Positions 21,191 to 34,700 of a stretch of DNA of 64,000 nt are shown here, one piece after another. Below the pieces are notes generated by a model. That model was not told the origin of the DNA and ran no database searches. It worked only from the letters and a program-made list of their open reading frames with translations. Origin of the DNA: Leuctra nigra (Eukaryota > Arthropoda > Insecta > Plecoptera > Leuctridae); the NCBI GenBank assembly GCA_934045905.1, contig OW203762.1, positions 15,718,345-15,782,344 on the forward strand, in the 5' to 3' direction. The position numbers and the translations under genes were made by a program. Positions within the stretch are counted from its first letter, which is position 1. Every line of letters begins with the position of its first letter.

Positions 21191-21840
21191 ATGTTATCCT
21201 GGTGGGACGCCTTAGCACCATGCATTCCTCGATAAATCGGCTTATTAAGATGCCGGTCGAACAGACATCTACTACATCGTCACAATGTTATCCTGGTGGG
21301 ACGCCTTAGCACCATGCATACCTCGATAGATCGGCTTATTAAGATGCCGGTCGAACAGACATCTACTACATCGTCACAATGTTATCCTGGTGGGACGCCT
21401 TAGCACCATGCATTCCTCGATAGATCGGCTTATTAAGATGCCGGTCGAACAGACATCTACTACATCGTCACAATGTTATCCTGGTGGGACGCCTTAGCAC
21501 CATGCATTCCTCGATAGATCGGCTTATTAAGATGCCGGTCGAACAGACATCTACTATATCGTCACAATGTTATCCTGGTGGGACGCCTTAGCACCATACA
21601 TTCCTCGATAGATCGGCTTATTAAGATGCCGGTCGAACAGACATCTACTATATCGTCACAATGTTAACCTGGTGGGACGCCTTAGCACCATGCATACCTC
21701 GATAGATCGGCTTATTAAGATGCCGGTCGAACAGACATCTACTACATCGTCACAATGTTATCCTGGTGGGACGCCTTAGCACCATGCATACCTCGATAGA
21801 TCGGCTTATTAAGATGCCGGTCGAACAGACATCTACTGCG
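21191..21840. repeat. 94-bp tandem repeat, seven copies
   Basis: Units begin with atgttatcctggtgggacgc at 21191, 21285, 21379, 21473, 21567, 21661 and 21755, exactly 94 bp apart. Units differ by only a few substitutions, so the array is young or homogenised. No ORF crosses it and it is unrelated in sequence to the 94-bp repeat at position 1. Confidence 0.95.
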
Positions 21841-23588
21841 TCGACACTTCAATCAGACATCACAATCTAAAGTCTTTGTGACAATTGGAAATGATTTGTA
21901 CATAATTAACTATACACTTCTTCATAGATAATCAACTTAGTAGCATTATACGAACATCGAGCTCATTTTTTCTGTAAGAGGTAGAAACATTATCATCATT
22001 GTTTATCCAGCCAGATTCTCAAAATGGTAAAACTCATGATAAATCCAATAGTATTAAGTATGTAAACACAGCCTTCTGTTCAATGATAATATTTATAGAA
22101 AAATGCGTTTAACTGGTTTGATGTTTATTGACATAATATTGTGACTTGAAACTATGGCCTTTATTAAGTTGAAATTGTGAAGAATAAAGAGAGTGTTGCC
22201 TTAGATTTGCTTCGCTATTGGCTTGATGTGAAAGATATACGTGTACATCTCAAACTGAATGTTACACAATCCCGTTGATGGATCTATGGGTACATATCAA
22301 AATTATTGTAAATTTCATTCAGTACTTAACGTTTCTGACGAAAGTCGTTGAAATAATATCATCATAAATCATTTTAATGGAAAGCATAGATATTAAATGT
22401 AAACTAAAGTTTTTGCACTTAAATATGCAAAACAGTGCTAATTCGTAACTTGATCTCATTCTTTATCATAGTTTCTTATATGATTTAATGCCATTAATTT
22501 CTTGCGGCGACAATCTAATAGTAATTTCCGCACAATCAAAAGCAAAAAACATAATAAATTAGTCTCTGACACATTTGAGTGCTGCCAAGTGCAAAGCTTT
22601 AACGCTTTAACGTATAGCCTATTCAAACTGAGAGTTCTTTGCTTCGACCCTTCATTCTGCGGCATCAAGCAGTCGATGTTTCTGACACGGATAGTCTCGC
22701 TGCGAAGATGAGAATGTAAGTAGAGTGTATGGCTGGATGGCGCAATTGACGCCGTGACGTAGATCAGGAGAATGTGAGGCTGCCTGGCACAAGATTAATT
22801 GTCCGCATTTGATACTACGTTGTTAGAATGATTAATCTCGCGTCATCATATTTGCTTTTCATATTATTTTTTCTTTGAGTATTAATTGACGTGACAAAAT
22901 ATGTTTGAAATTGCCGTCAATAAATCTGATGGAAAATGTGCGAGCACAATTTAATATATTTAGTGGTGTGGTGAGACCTTTTGAGGAAGATTAATTCGTT
23001 CATTTTGTATTATACGATTTATAGTTTAATTTTTCATTGTAAATCTGAATTGGCCTATTTGTTATAATTGTAAATGGCTCGATTCTATATTTGATCTTTA
23101 AACAATTTGCAAAATGTGTATGAAATTAATATGAACATTTATGTCCCACCAAAAATGAAGCGGTAAACAAGCTGTCACTTAGTAACTTTTATGAAACTTT
23201 AGAAACATTACTTTCTCATTTTATTCCAAGGTCTTTGCCGTTACAAATTAAGAAGTATATAATCGGTATAAAAAGCTATTCAAGTTTAGTTAAATTATCT
23301 TCATGTTTTCTGTGGTTTTATGGCAGAGCGCATAGCGTTAAGATGGTTTCGCTGCACGCGATGGAACGAATGATCAAGAGTCATGCTCAAGGCAATGGGA
23401 AGTCTTGATTGCTTTCAAGAACACCTGGACTTGAACTTACGCCAGGAAATTATCCAATAGTTCTCTAACTGCGATGTAATGTATGCAATAGCCAATAACA
23501 CCTTCGCTCAACACAGTTATATTAGAACGTTTGCTTTGAATAACCACTAGAAATATTACTCTGTGATATTGCTTCACAGTGAAATATA
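21841..23588. other. intergenic or intronic DNA, no gene seen
   Basis: AT-rich sequence with no supportable gene, RNA or array. Confidence 0.5.
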
Positions 23589-23970
23589 CTAGGGAACGCT
23601 ATGTGTAACGCGTTGATAAGCGAGCATTCGTATTGCATGTGAGTTATTATTAGTGTGGAAGTTGCTGCTCTTGGAAATAGTTAAGAAGCCAATCTAATAA
23701 AATTCATCAAATGAGCAGTGATAATTTATTTAAATAAATTTGACAAATATTTCAAAAGAAGCACGGTAACATGTCAAAACTCTTAGTTCTTCACCGATTT
23801 GTCTAAAGAAAATTCCTAAAATGTTACAATGGCCATGCAAAATTTGAAGTTGATCGGAAAACAGTTCCATTTATAATGATTGAACGGCGTGATCGGATTT
23901 TAAAAGCTCAGAGAAAGATTCATAACTGTCCCGTCGACGCTCGAAAAGCTCTTGGACGCTCTGTATAACG
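23589..23970 (-). mobile_element. Helitron-like element copy (diverged)
   Basis: On the minus strand it ends with the sub-terminal stem and CTAG followed by T (ctag at 23589-23592), matching the copies at 49570, 52685 and 59692. The interior includes the family block atgcaaaatttgaagttgat. The other end is unclear. Confidence 0.5.
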
Positions 23971-25036
23971 AGTTAGTAAGCCAGACCTGTTCTATAGCTT
24001 GCTTAGAGAGGTGTTAAATATTTATTTTGTCACCCGTTTACCATATTGTCAAAACGATTAATTTAGTTTTAATTTAGGAAGCATGTCATGTTAGCTTTAC
24101 AATGTTATTAAACATTTCTACGGAAAGGTGTTAAAGCTATTTCACTCAACTTGACTGACAGTTATACTCAAAAGATCCCGACTCGATCTCGGTCAAGGCC
24201 TTTCCTCTGCTTTCTGATTTCCCTATTCACAGATGAATCTGCTGTGACGACTGATTTTAACTGCATCCGTCTCATCTGAGACATAGTTCGTACCAGTTCA
24301 ACCAATCACCCCTACATCACCCCGACATCACCCGTACACCCTTCATCTCCAACCTGACATTAACCTACATCCAGCTCAGGTCAACTCAATCCATTGTGCA
24401 AGAGTATGAGTTCGTAGCTCATAAACTCAGTTAATCCTTTGTATAATTTTTATCGGTTGTATAAAATATATTAACATTCCATTATTCGAATATACCGCAC
24501 TATAATAAATCCTCGTTTATTATGATAATACTTGGTAACAGAGTTTTCACAGCGACTGAACTTTGAATTGCATGAAAAATGTAATTCAGATCCTCTGTGC
24601 CATTTGGCAAGATCGTTGATATGAAATCTGCTCCTCGCTTATAAAAATACTTTTCTAGGAATGAATATTGGCGTTGAACTCAGAACAAAAGAACTGAATG
24701 GATTTGATCAAGATTGCGTTTCACATTATTCTGGAGCGATTTCTTTTGTTCATTTTATTACCTACACATCTGTATAAAGTACTGATCAGTCAGGCAGGAC
24801 TTTGCTCATGGCGTACAAACCTAATTTAATTTGTTATTTTGCTGAACTTTATTAAATATTGGAGAAAATCTAGAAAAGCTTGAATATCACACACATATAG
24901 AAATAAAATCAAAGTTTTCTAGACATAGAAATTCAAATGAAAGTTGTAAAAACTATTGCACTTATTGATAGTTTCAATCAATAGTTTCAATTACTTAAAA
25001 AAAGAGAGAGAATTAGCGTTGAGTATAAAATGAGAG
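23971..25036. other. intergenic or intronic DNA, no gene seen
   Basis: No gene. A CACCCC/ACATCACCC-rich short stretch lies at about 24306-24345. Confidence 0.45.
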
Positions 25037-25039
25037 TTA

Positions 25040-25185
25040 GGCCCGGTCTTTCAATACTCTGCTCAGTCTCAATTAGCTCTTAACAGTTAGTTAGGTGTCA
25101 TTCTAGGAATGTCATTGATTGTTGCCATGGAAATATAGTCCTAATTGACTGTTTAAAAGTTAGCAACGCATTGAAAGACCGGCCC
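25040..25185. mobile_element. PIF/Harbinger-like MITE
   Basis: A 146-bp element with ends GGCCCGGTCTTTCAAT and ATTGAAAGACCGGCCC (differing at one position as inverted repeats) and TTA on both sides (25037-25039, 25186-25188). No ORF is present. Confidence 0.82.
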
Positions 25186-25188
25186 TTA

Positions 25189-25717
25189 GAAAGATATATC
25201 CATGATATTATTAATTAATATTTTAAAATGTGGTTTAAGAGTCGGCTGCACTCGAAGTAAACATTGAAGTTAATATATCCTGAATATCGTCATGACTTCT
25301 GCATCATTAATTTAAGAAAATAAAAAATAATAATTAGCATATATTCGCCTTAGCAATATAAACACCAACTTATAAATACAATATTTGTGCCCAAACTCGT
25401 GGCAATTCTGAAAAGTCCCTATTTCAGATCTTTCACGAGTTTGGTCAAAAATGTTGTCTTTATAAGTTGGTGTTATGGTCTAAAGTTGACAACAAAATTA
25501 GCTCTGCAAAATATTTTTCACATATTTCATAATTATAATGGTTCAAAAGTAATAGCAATTTAGGATATTATCTCCAGTGTTTACCTTCTAGTAAACGTTG
25601 ATTTTTTAATCAACGTAAGAAATGCAACATGTACTCTGCTTGGAAACAGTAGGTATGAATGAACAGTTGGTATGAGTGTGTAAACAAAAGCACAAAGCAC
25701 AAATAACTTTCCCGCTG
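25189..25717. other. left flank of the satellite
   Basis: No gene. It includes an inverted pair around 25360-25475 (aacaccaacttataaa and tttataagttggtgtt), a possible small hairpin element. Confidence 0.5.
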
Positions 25718-28700
25718 TCAGAGCTCATGTTTGCATTGTGTTAACATCATCTCCCGCATCATGTCTCAGAGTGTGCGTCGTTAACTCGTGTCTGACATAT
25801 CGTCCACGCCGATGGAACGATCATAAAGTCCGCAGTATGTTGAGCTACGCAGCGAGGAGTGGATATCACTTGGTCATCAGGGAGTCGCGAGAGAGCTCAA
25901 GCTCATGTTTGCATTGTGTTAACATCATCTCCCGCATCATGTCTCAGAGTGTGCGTCGTTAACTCGTGTCTGACATATCGTCCACGCCGATGGAACGATC
26001 ATAAAGTCCGCAGTGTGTTGTGAGCAACGCAGCGAGGAGTGGATATCACTTGGTCATCAGGGAGTCGCGAGAGAGCTCAAGCTCATGTTTGCATTGTGTT
26101 AACATCATCTCCCGCATCATGTCTCAGAGTGTGCGTCGTTAACTCGTGTCTGACATATCGTCCACGCCGATGGAACGATCATAAAGTCCGCAGTGTGTTG
26201 TGAGCAACGCAGCGAGGAGTGGATATCACTTGGTCATCAGGGAGTCGCGAGAGAGCTCAAGCTCATGTTTGCATTGTGTTAACATCATCTCCCGCATCAT
26301 GTCTCAGAGTGTGCGTCGTTAACTCGTGTCTGACATATCGTCCACGCCGATGGAACGATCATAACGTCCGCAGTGTGTTGTGAGCTACGCAGCGAGGAGT
26401 GGATTTTACTTGGTCATCAGGGAGTCGCGAGAGAGCTCAAGCTCATGTTTGCATTGTGTTAACATCATCTCCCGCATCATGTCTCAGAGTGTGCGTCGTT
26501 AACTCGTGTCTGACATATCGTCCACGCCGATGGAACGATCATAACGTCAGCAGTGTGTTGAGCAACGCAGCGAGGAGTGGATATCACTTGGTCATCAGGG
26601 AGTCGCGAGAGAGCTCAAGCTCATGTTTGCATTGTGTTAACATCATCTCCCGCATCATGTCTCAGAGTGTGCGTCGTTAACTCGTGTCTGACATATCGTC
26701 CACGCCGATGGAACGATCATAACGTCCGCAGTGTGTTGGGCAACGCAGCGAGGAGTGGATATCACTTGGTCATCAGGGAGTCGCGAGAGAGCTCAAGCTC
26801 ATGTTTGCATTGTGTTAACATCATCTTCCGCATCATGTCTCAGAGTGTGCGTCGTTAACTCGTGTCTGACATATCGTCCACGCCGATGGAACGATCATAA
26901 AGTCCGCAGTGTGTTGTGAGCAACGCAGCGAGGAGTGGATATCACTTGGTCATCAGGGAGTCGCGAGAGAGCTCAAGCTCATGTTTGCATTGTGTTAACA
27001 TCATCTCCCGCATCATGTCTCAGAGTGTGCGTCGTTAACTCGTGTCTGACATATCGTCCACGCCGATGGAACGATCATAAAGTCAGCAGGGTGTTGAGCA
27101 ACGCAGCGTGGAGTGGATATCACTTGGTCATCAGGGAGTCGCGAGAGAGCTCAAGCTCATGTTTGCATTGTGTTAACATCATCTCCCGCATCATGTCTCA
27201 GAGTGTGCGTCGTTAACTCGTGTCTGACATATCGTCCACGCCGATGGAACGATCATAATGTCCGCAGTGTGTTGAGCAACGCAGCGAGGAGTGGATATCA
27301 CTTGGTCATCAGGGAGTCGCGAGAGAGCTCAAGCTCATGTTTGCATTGTGTTAACATCATCTCCCGCATCATGTCTCAGAGTGTGCGTCGTTAACTCGTG
27401 TCTGACGTATCGTCCACGCCGATGGAACGATCATAAAGTCCGCAGTGTGTTGAGCAACGCAGCGAGGAGTGGATATCACTTGGTCATCAGGGAGTCGCGA
27501 GAGAGCTCAAGCTCATGTTTGCATTGTGTTAACATCATCTCCCGCATCATGTCTCAGAGTGTGCGTCGTTAACTCGTGTCTGACATATCGTCCACGCCGA
27601 TGGAACGATCATAAAGTCCGCAGTGTGTTGGGCAACGCAGCGAGGAGTGGATATCACTTGGTCATCAGGGAGTCGCGAGAGAGCTCAAGCTCATGTTTGC
27701 ATTGTGTTAACATCATCTCCCGCATCATGTCTCAGAGTGTGCGTCGTTAACTCGTGTCTGACATATCGTCCACGCCGATGGAACGATCATAAAGTCCGCA
27801 GTGTGTTGAGCAACGCAGCGAGGAGTGGATATCACTTGGTCATCAGGGAGTCGCGAGAGAGCTCAAGCTCATGTTTGCATTGTGTTAACATCATCTCCCG
27901 CATCATGTCTCAGAGTGTGCGTCGTTAACTCGTGTCTGACATATCGTCCACGCCGATGGAACGATCATAAAGTCCGCAGTGTGTTGTGAGCAACGCAGCG
28001 AGGAGTGGATATCACTTGGTCATCAGGGAGTCGCGAGAGAGCTCAAGCTCATGTTTGCATTGTGTTAACATCATCTCCCGCATCATGTCTCAGAGTGTGC
28101 GTCGTTAACTCGTGTCTGACATATCGTCCACGCCGATGGAACGATCATAAAGTCCGCAGTGTGTTGAGCTACGCAGCGAGGAGTGGATATCACTTGGTCA
28201 TCAGGGAGTCGCGAGAGAGCTCAAGCTCATGTTTGCATTGTGTTAACATCATCTCCCGCATCATGTCTCAGAGTGTGCGTCGTTAACTCGTGTCTGACAT
28301 ATCGTCCACGCCGATGGAACGATCATAAAGTCCGCAGTGTGTTGAGCTACGCAGCGAGGAGTGGATATCACTTGGTCATCAGGGAGTCGCGAGAGAGCTC
28401 AAGCTCATGTTTGCATTGTGTTAACATCATCTCCCGCATCATGTCTCAGAGTGTGCGTCGTTAACTCGTGTCTGACATATCGTCCACGCCGATGGAACGA
28501 TCATAAAGTCCGCAGTGTGTTGGGCAACGCAGCGAGGAGTGGATATCACTTGGTCATCAGGGAGTCGCGAGAGAGCTCAAGCTCATGTTTGCATTGTGTT
28601 AACATCATCTCCCGCATCATGTCTCAGAGTGTGCGTCGTTAACTCGTGTCTGACATATCGTCCACGCCGATGGAACGATCATAAAGTCCGCAGTGTGTTG

Positions 28701-31700
28701 TGAGCAACGCAGCGAGGAGTGGATATCACTTGGTCATCAGGGAGTCGCGAGAGAGCTCTAGCTCATGTGTGCATTGTGTTAACATCATCTCCCGCATCAT
28801 GTCTCAGAGTGTGCGTCGTTAACTCGTGTCTGACATATCGTCCACGCCGATGGAACGATCATAAAGTCCGCAGTGTGTTGAGCAACGCAGCGAGGAGTGG
28901 ATATCACTTGGTCATCAGGGAGTCGCGAGAGAGCTCAAGCTCATGTTTGCATTGTGTTAACATCATCTCCCGCATCATGTCTCAGAGTGTGCGTCGTTAA
29001 CTCGTGTCTGACATATCGTCCACGCCGATGGAACGATCATAACGTCAGCAGTGTGTTGAGCAACGCAGCGAGGAGTGGATATCACTTGGTCATCAGGGAG
29101 TCGCGAGAGAGCTCAAGCTCATGTTTGCATTGTGTTAACATCATCTCCCGCATCATGTCTCAGAGTGTGCGTCGTTAACTCGTGTCTGACATATCGTCCA
29201 CGCCGATGGAACGATCATATTGTCCGCAGTGTGTGGAGCAACGCAGCGAGGAGTGGATATCACTTGGTCATCAGGGAGTCGCGAGAGAGCTCAAGCTCAT
29301 GTTTGCATTGTGTTAACATCATCTCCCGCATCATGTCTCAGAGTGTGCGTCGTTAACTCGTGTCTGACATATCGTCCACGCCGATGGAACGATCATAAAG
29401 TCAGCAGTGTGTTGTGAGCAACGCAGCGAGGAGTGGATATCACTTGGTCATCAGGGAGTCGCGAGAGAGCTCAAGCTCATGTTTGCATTGTGTTAACATC
29501 ATCTCCCGCATCATGTCTCAGAGTGTGCGTCGTTAACTCGTGTCTGACATATCGTCCACGCCGATGGAACGATCATAAAGTCAGCAGTGTGTTGAGCAAC
29601 GCAGCGAGGAGTGGATATCACTTGGTCATCAGGGAGTCGCGAGAGAGCTCAAGCTCATGTTTGCATTGTGTTAACATCATCTCCCGCATCATGTCTCAGA
29701 GTGTGCGTCGTTAACTCGTGTCTGACATATCGTCCACGCCGATGGAACGATCATAAAGTCCGCAGTGTGTTGAGCAACGCAGCGAGGAGTGGATATCACT
29801 TGGTCATCAGGGAGTCGCGAGAGAGCTCAAGCTCATGTTTGCATTGTGTTAACATCATCTCCCGCATCATGTCTCAGAGTGTGCGTCGTTAACTCGTGTC
29901 TGACATATCGTCCACGCCGATGGAACGATCATAACGTCAGCAGTGTGTTGAGCAACGCAGCGAGGAGTGGATATCACTTGGTCATCAGGGAGTCGCGAGA
30001 GAGCTCAAGCTCATGTTTGCATTGTGTTAACATCATCTCCCGCATCATGTCTCAGAGTGTGCGTCGTTAACTCGTGTCTGACATATCGTCCACGCCGATG
30101 GAACGATCATAAAGTCCGCAGTGTGTTGTGAGCAACGCAGCGAGGAGTGGATATCACTTGGTCATCAGGGAGTCGCGAGAGAGCTCAAGCTCATGTTTGC
30201 ATTGTGTTAACATCATCTCCCGCATCATGTCTCAGAGTGTGCGTCGTTAACTCGTGTCTGACATATCGTCCACGCCGATGGAACGATCATAAAGTCAGCA
30301 GGGTGTTGAGCAACGCAGCGAGGAGTGGATATCACTTGGTCATCAGGGAGTCGCGAGAGAGCTCAAGCTCATGTTTGCATTGTGTTAACATCATCTCCCG
30401 CATCATGTCTCAGAGTGTGCGTCGTTAACTCGTGTCTGACATATCGTCCACGCCGATGGAACGATCATAAAGTCCGCAGTGTGTGGAGCAACGCAGCGAG
30501 GAGTGGATATCACTTGGTCATCAGGGAGTCGCGAGAGAGCTCAAGCTCATGTTTGCATTGTGTTAACATCATCTCCCGCATCATGTCTCAGAGTGTGCGT
30601 CGTTAACTCGTGTCTGACATATCGTCCACGCCGATGGAACGATCATAAAGTCAGCAGTGTGTTGAGCAACGCAGCGAGGAGTGGATATCACTTGGTCATC
30701 AGGGAGTCGCGAGAGAGCTCAAGCTCATGTTTGCATTGTGTTAACATCATCTCCCGCATCATGTCTCAGAGTGTGCGTCGTTAACTCGTGTCTGACATAT
30801 CGTCCACGCCGATGGAACGATCATAACGTCCGCAGTGTGTTGAGCAACGCAGCGAGGAGTGGATATCACTTGGTCATCAGGGAGTCGCGAGAGAGCTCAA
30901 GCTCATGTTTGCATTGTGTTAACATCATCTCCCGCATCATGTCTCAGAGTGTGCGTCGTTAACTCGTGTCTGACATATCGTCCACGCCGATGGAACGATC
31001 ATAAAGTCCGCAGTGTGTTGTGAGCAACGCAGCGAGGAGTGGATATCACTTGGTCATCAGGGAGTCGCGAGAGAGCTCAAGCTCATGTTTGCATTGTGTT
31101 AACATCATCTCCCGCATCATGTCTCAGAGTGTGCGTCGTTAACTCGTGTCTGACATATCGTCCACGCCAATGGAACGATCATGAAGTCCGCAGTGTGTGG
31201 AGCTACGCAGCGAGGAGTGGATATCACTTGGTCATCAGGGAGTCGCGAGAGAGCTCAAGCTCATGTTTGAATTGTGTTAACATCATCTCCCGCATCATGT
31301 CTCAGAGTGTGCGTCGTTAACTCGTGTCTGACATATCGTCCACGCCGATGGAACGATCATAAAGTCCGCAGGGTGTTGGGCAACGCAGCGAGGAGTGGAT
31401 ATCACTTGGTCATCAGGGAGTCGCGAGAGTGCTCAAGCTCATGTTTGCATTGTGTTAACATCATCTCCCGCATCATGTCTCAGAGTGTGCGTCGTTAACT
31501 CGTGTCTGACATATCGTCCACGCCGATGGAACGATCATAAAGTCCGCAGTGTGTTGTGAGCTACGCAGCGAGGAGTGGATATCACTTGGTCATCAGGGAG
31601 TCGCGAGAGAGCTCAAGCTCATGTTTGCATTGTGTTAACATCATCTCCCGCATCATGTCTCAGAGTGTGCGTCGTTAACTCGTGTCTGACATATCGTCCA

Positions 31701-34700
31701 CGCCGATGGAACGATCATAAAGTCAGCAGTGTGTTGAGCAACGCAGCGAGGAGTGGATATCACTTGGTCATCAGGGAGTCGCGAGAGTGCTCAAGCTCAT
31801 GTTTGCATTGTGTTAACATCATCTCCCGCATCATGTCTCAGAGTGTGCGTCGTTAACTCGTGTCTGACATATCGTCCACGCCGATGGAACGATCATAAAG
31901 TCAGCAGTGTGTTGTGCTACGCAGCGAGGAGTGGATATCACTTGGTCATCAGGGAGTCGCGAGAGAGCTCAAGCTCATGTTTGCATTGTGTTAACATCAT
32001 CTCCCGCATCATGTCTCAGAGTGTGCGTCGTTAACTCGTGTCTGACATATCGTCCACGCCGATGGAACGATCATAACGTCCGCAGTGTGTTGTGAGCAAC
32101 GCAGCGAGGAGTGGATATCACTTGGTCATCAGGGAGTCGCGAGAGAGCTCAAGCTCATGTTTGCATTGTGTTAACATCATCTCCCGCATCATGTCTCAGA
32201 GTGTGCGTCGTTAACTCGTGTCTGACATATCGTCCACGCCGATGGAACGATCATAAAGTCCGCAGTGTGTTGTGAGCAACGCAGCGAGGAGTGGATATCA
32301 CTTGGTCATCAGGGAGTCGCGAGAGAGCTCAAGCTCATGTTTGCATTGTGTTAACATCATCTCCCGCATCATGTCTCAGAGTGTGCGTCGTTAACTCGTG
32401 TCTGACATATCGTCCACGCCGATGGAACGATCATGAAGTCAGCAGTGTGTTGTGAGCAACGCAGCCAGGAGTGGATATCACTTGGTCATCAGGGAGTCGC
32501 GAGAGAGCTCAAGCTCATGTTTGCATTGTGTTAACATCATCTCCCGCATCATGTCTCAGAGTGTGCGTCGTTAACTCGTGTCTGACATATCGTCCACGCC
32601 GATGGAACGATCATAACGTCCGCAGTGTGTTGGGCAACGCAGCGAGGAGTGGATATCACTTGGTCATCAGGGAGTCGCGAGAGAGCTCAAGCTCATGTTT
32701 GCATTGTGTTAACATCATCTCCCGCATCATGTCTCAGAGTGTGCGTCGTTAACTCGTGTCTGACATATCGTCCACGCCGATGGAACGATCATAAAGTCCG
32801 CAGTATGTTGAGCAACGCAGCCAGGAGTGGATATCACTTGGTCATCAGGGAGTCGCGAGAGAGCTCAAGCTCATGTTTGCATTGTGTAAACATCATCTCC
32901 CGCATCATGTCTCAGAGTGTGCGTCGTTAACTCGTGTCTGACATATCGTCCACGCCGATGGAACGATCATAAAGTCAGCAGTGTGTTGGGCAACGCAGCG
33001 AGGAGTGGATATCACTTGGTCATCAGGGAGTCGCGAGAGAGCTCAAGCTCATGTTTGCATTGTGTTAACATCATCTCCCGCATCATGTCTCAGAGTGTGC
33101 GTCGTTAACTCGTGTCTGACATATCGTCCACGCCGATGGAACGATCATAAAGTCAGCAGTGTGTTGGGCAACGCAGCGAGGAGTGGATATCACTTGGTCA
33201 TCAGGGAGTCGCGAGAGAGCTCAAGCTCATGTTTGCATTGTGTTAACATCATCTCCCGCATCATGTCTCAGAGTGTGCGTCGTTAACTCGTGTCTGACAT
33301 ATCGTCCACGCCGATGGAACGATCATAAAGTCCGCAGTGTGTTGTGAGCAACGCAGCGAGGAGTGGATATCACTTGGTCATCAGGGAGTCGCGAGAGAGC
33401 TCAAGCTCATGTTTGCATTGTGTTAACATCATCTCCCGCATCATGTCTCAGAGTGTGCGTCGTTAACTCGTGTCTGACATATCGTCCACGCCGATGGAAC
33501 GATCATAAAGTCCGCAGTGTGTTGTGAGCTACGCAGCGAGGAGTGGATATCACTTGGTCATCAGGGAGTCGCGAGAGAGCTCAAGCTCATGTTTGCATTG
33601 TGTTAACATCATCTCCCGCATCATGTCTCAGAGTGTGCGTCGTTAACTCGTGTCTGACATATCGTTCACGCCGATGGAACGATCATAAAGTCCTCAGTAT
33701 GTTGAGCAACGCAGCGAGGAGTGGATATCACTTGGTCATCAGGGAGTCGCGAGAGAGCTCAAGCTCATGTTTGCATTGTGTTAACATCATCTCCCGCATC
33801 ATGTCTCAGAGTGTGCGTCGTTAACTCGTGTCTGACATATCGTCCACGCCGATGGAACGATCATAAAGTCCGCAGTGTGTTGTGAGCAACGCAGCGAGGA
33901 GTGGATATCACTTGGTCATCAGGGAGTCGCGAGAGAGCTCAAGCTCATGTTTGCATTGTGTTAACATCATCTCCCGCATCATGTCTCAGAGTGTGCGTCG
34001 TTAGCTCGTGTCTGACATATCGTCCACGCCGATGGAACGATCATAAAGTCCGCAGTGTGTTGAGCTACGCAGCGAGGAGTGGATATCACTTGGTCATCAG
34101 GGAGTCGCGAGAGAGCTCAAGCTCATGTTTGCATTGTGTTAACATCATCTCCCGCATCATGTCTCAGAGTGTGCGTCGTTAACTCGTGTCTGACATATCG
34201 TCCACGCCGATGGAACGATCATAAAGTCAGCAGTGTGTTGAGCTACGCAGCGAGGAGTGGATATCACTTGGTCATCAGGGAGTCGCGAGAGAGCTCAAGC
34301 TCATGTTTGCATTGTGTTAACATCATCTCCCGCATCATGTCTCAGAGTGTGCGTCGTTAACTCGTGTCTGACATATCGTCCACGCCGATGGAACGATCAT
34401 AACGTCCGCAGTGTGTGGAGCAACGCAGCGAGGAGTGGATATCACTTGGTCATCAGGGAGTCGCGAGAGAGCTCAAGCTCATGTTTGCATTGTGTTAACA
34501 TCATCTCCCGCATCATGTCTCAGAGTGTGCGTCGTTAACTCGTGTCTGACATATCGTCCACGCCGATGGAACGATCATAAAGTCCGCAGTGTGTTGTGCT
34601 ACGCAGCGAGGAGTGGATATCACTTGGTCATCAGGGAGTCGCGAGAGAGCTCAAGCTCATGTTTGCATTGTGTAAACATCATCTCCCGCATCATGTCTCA

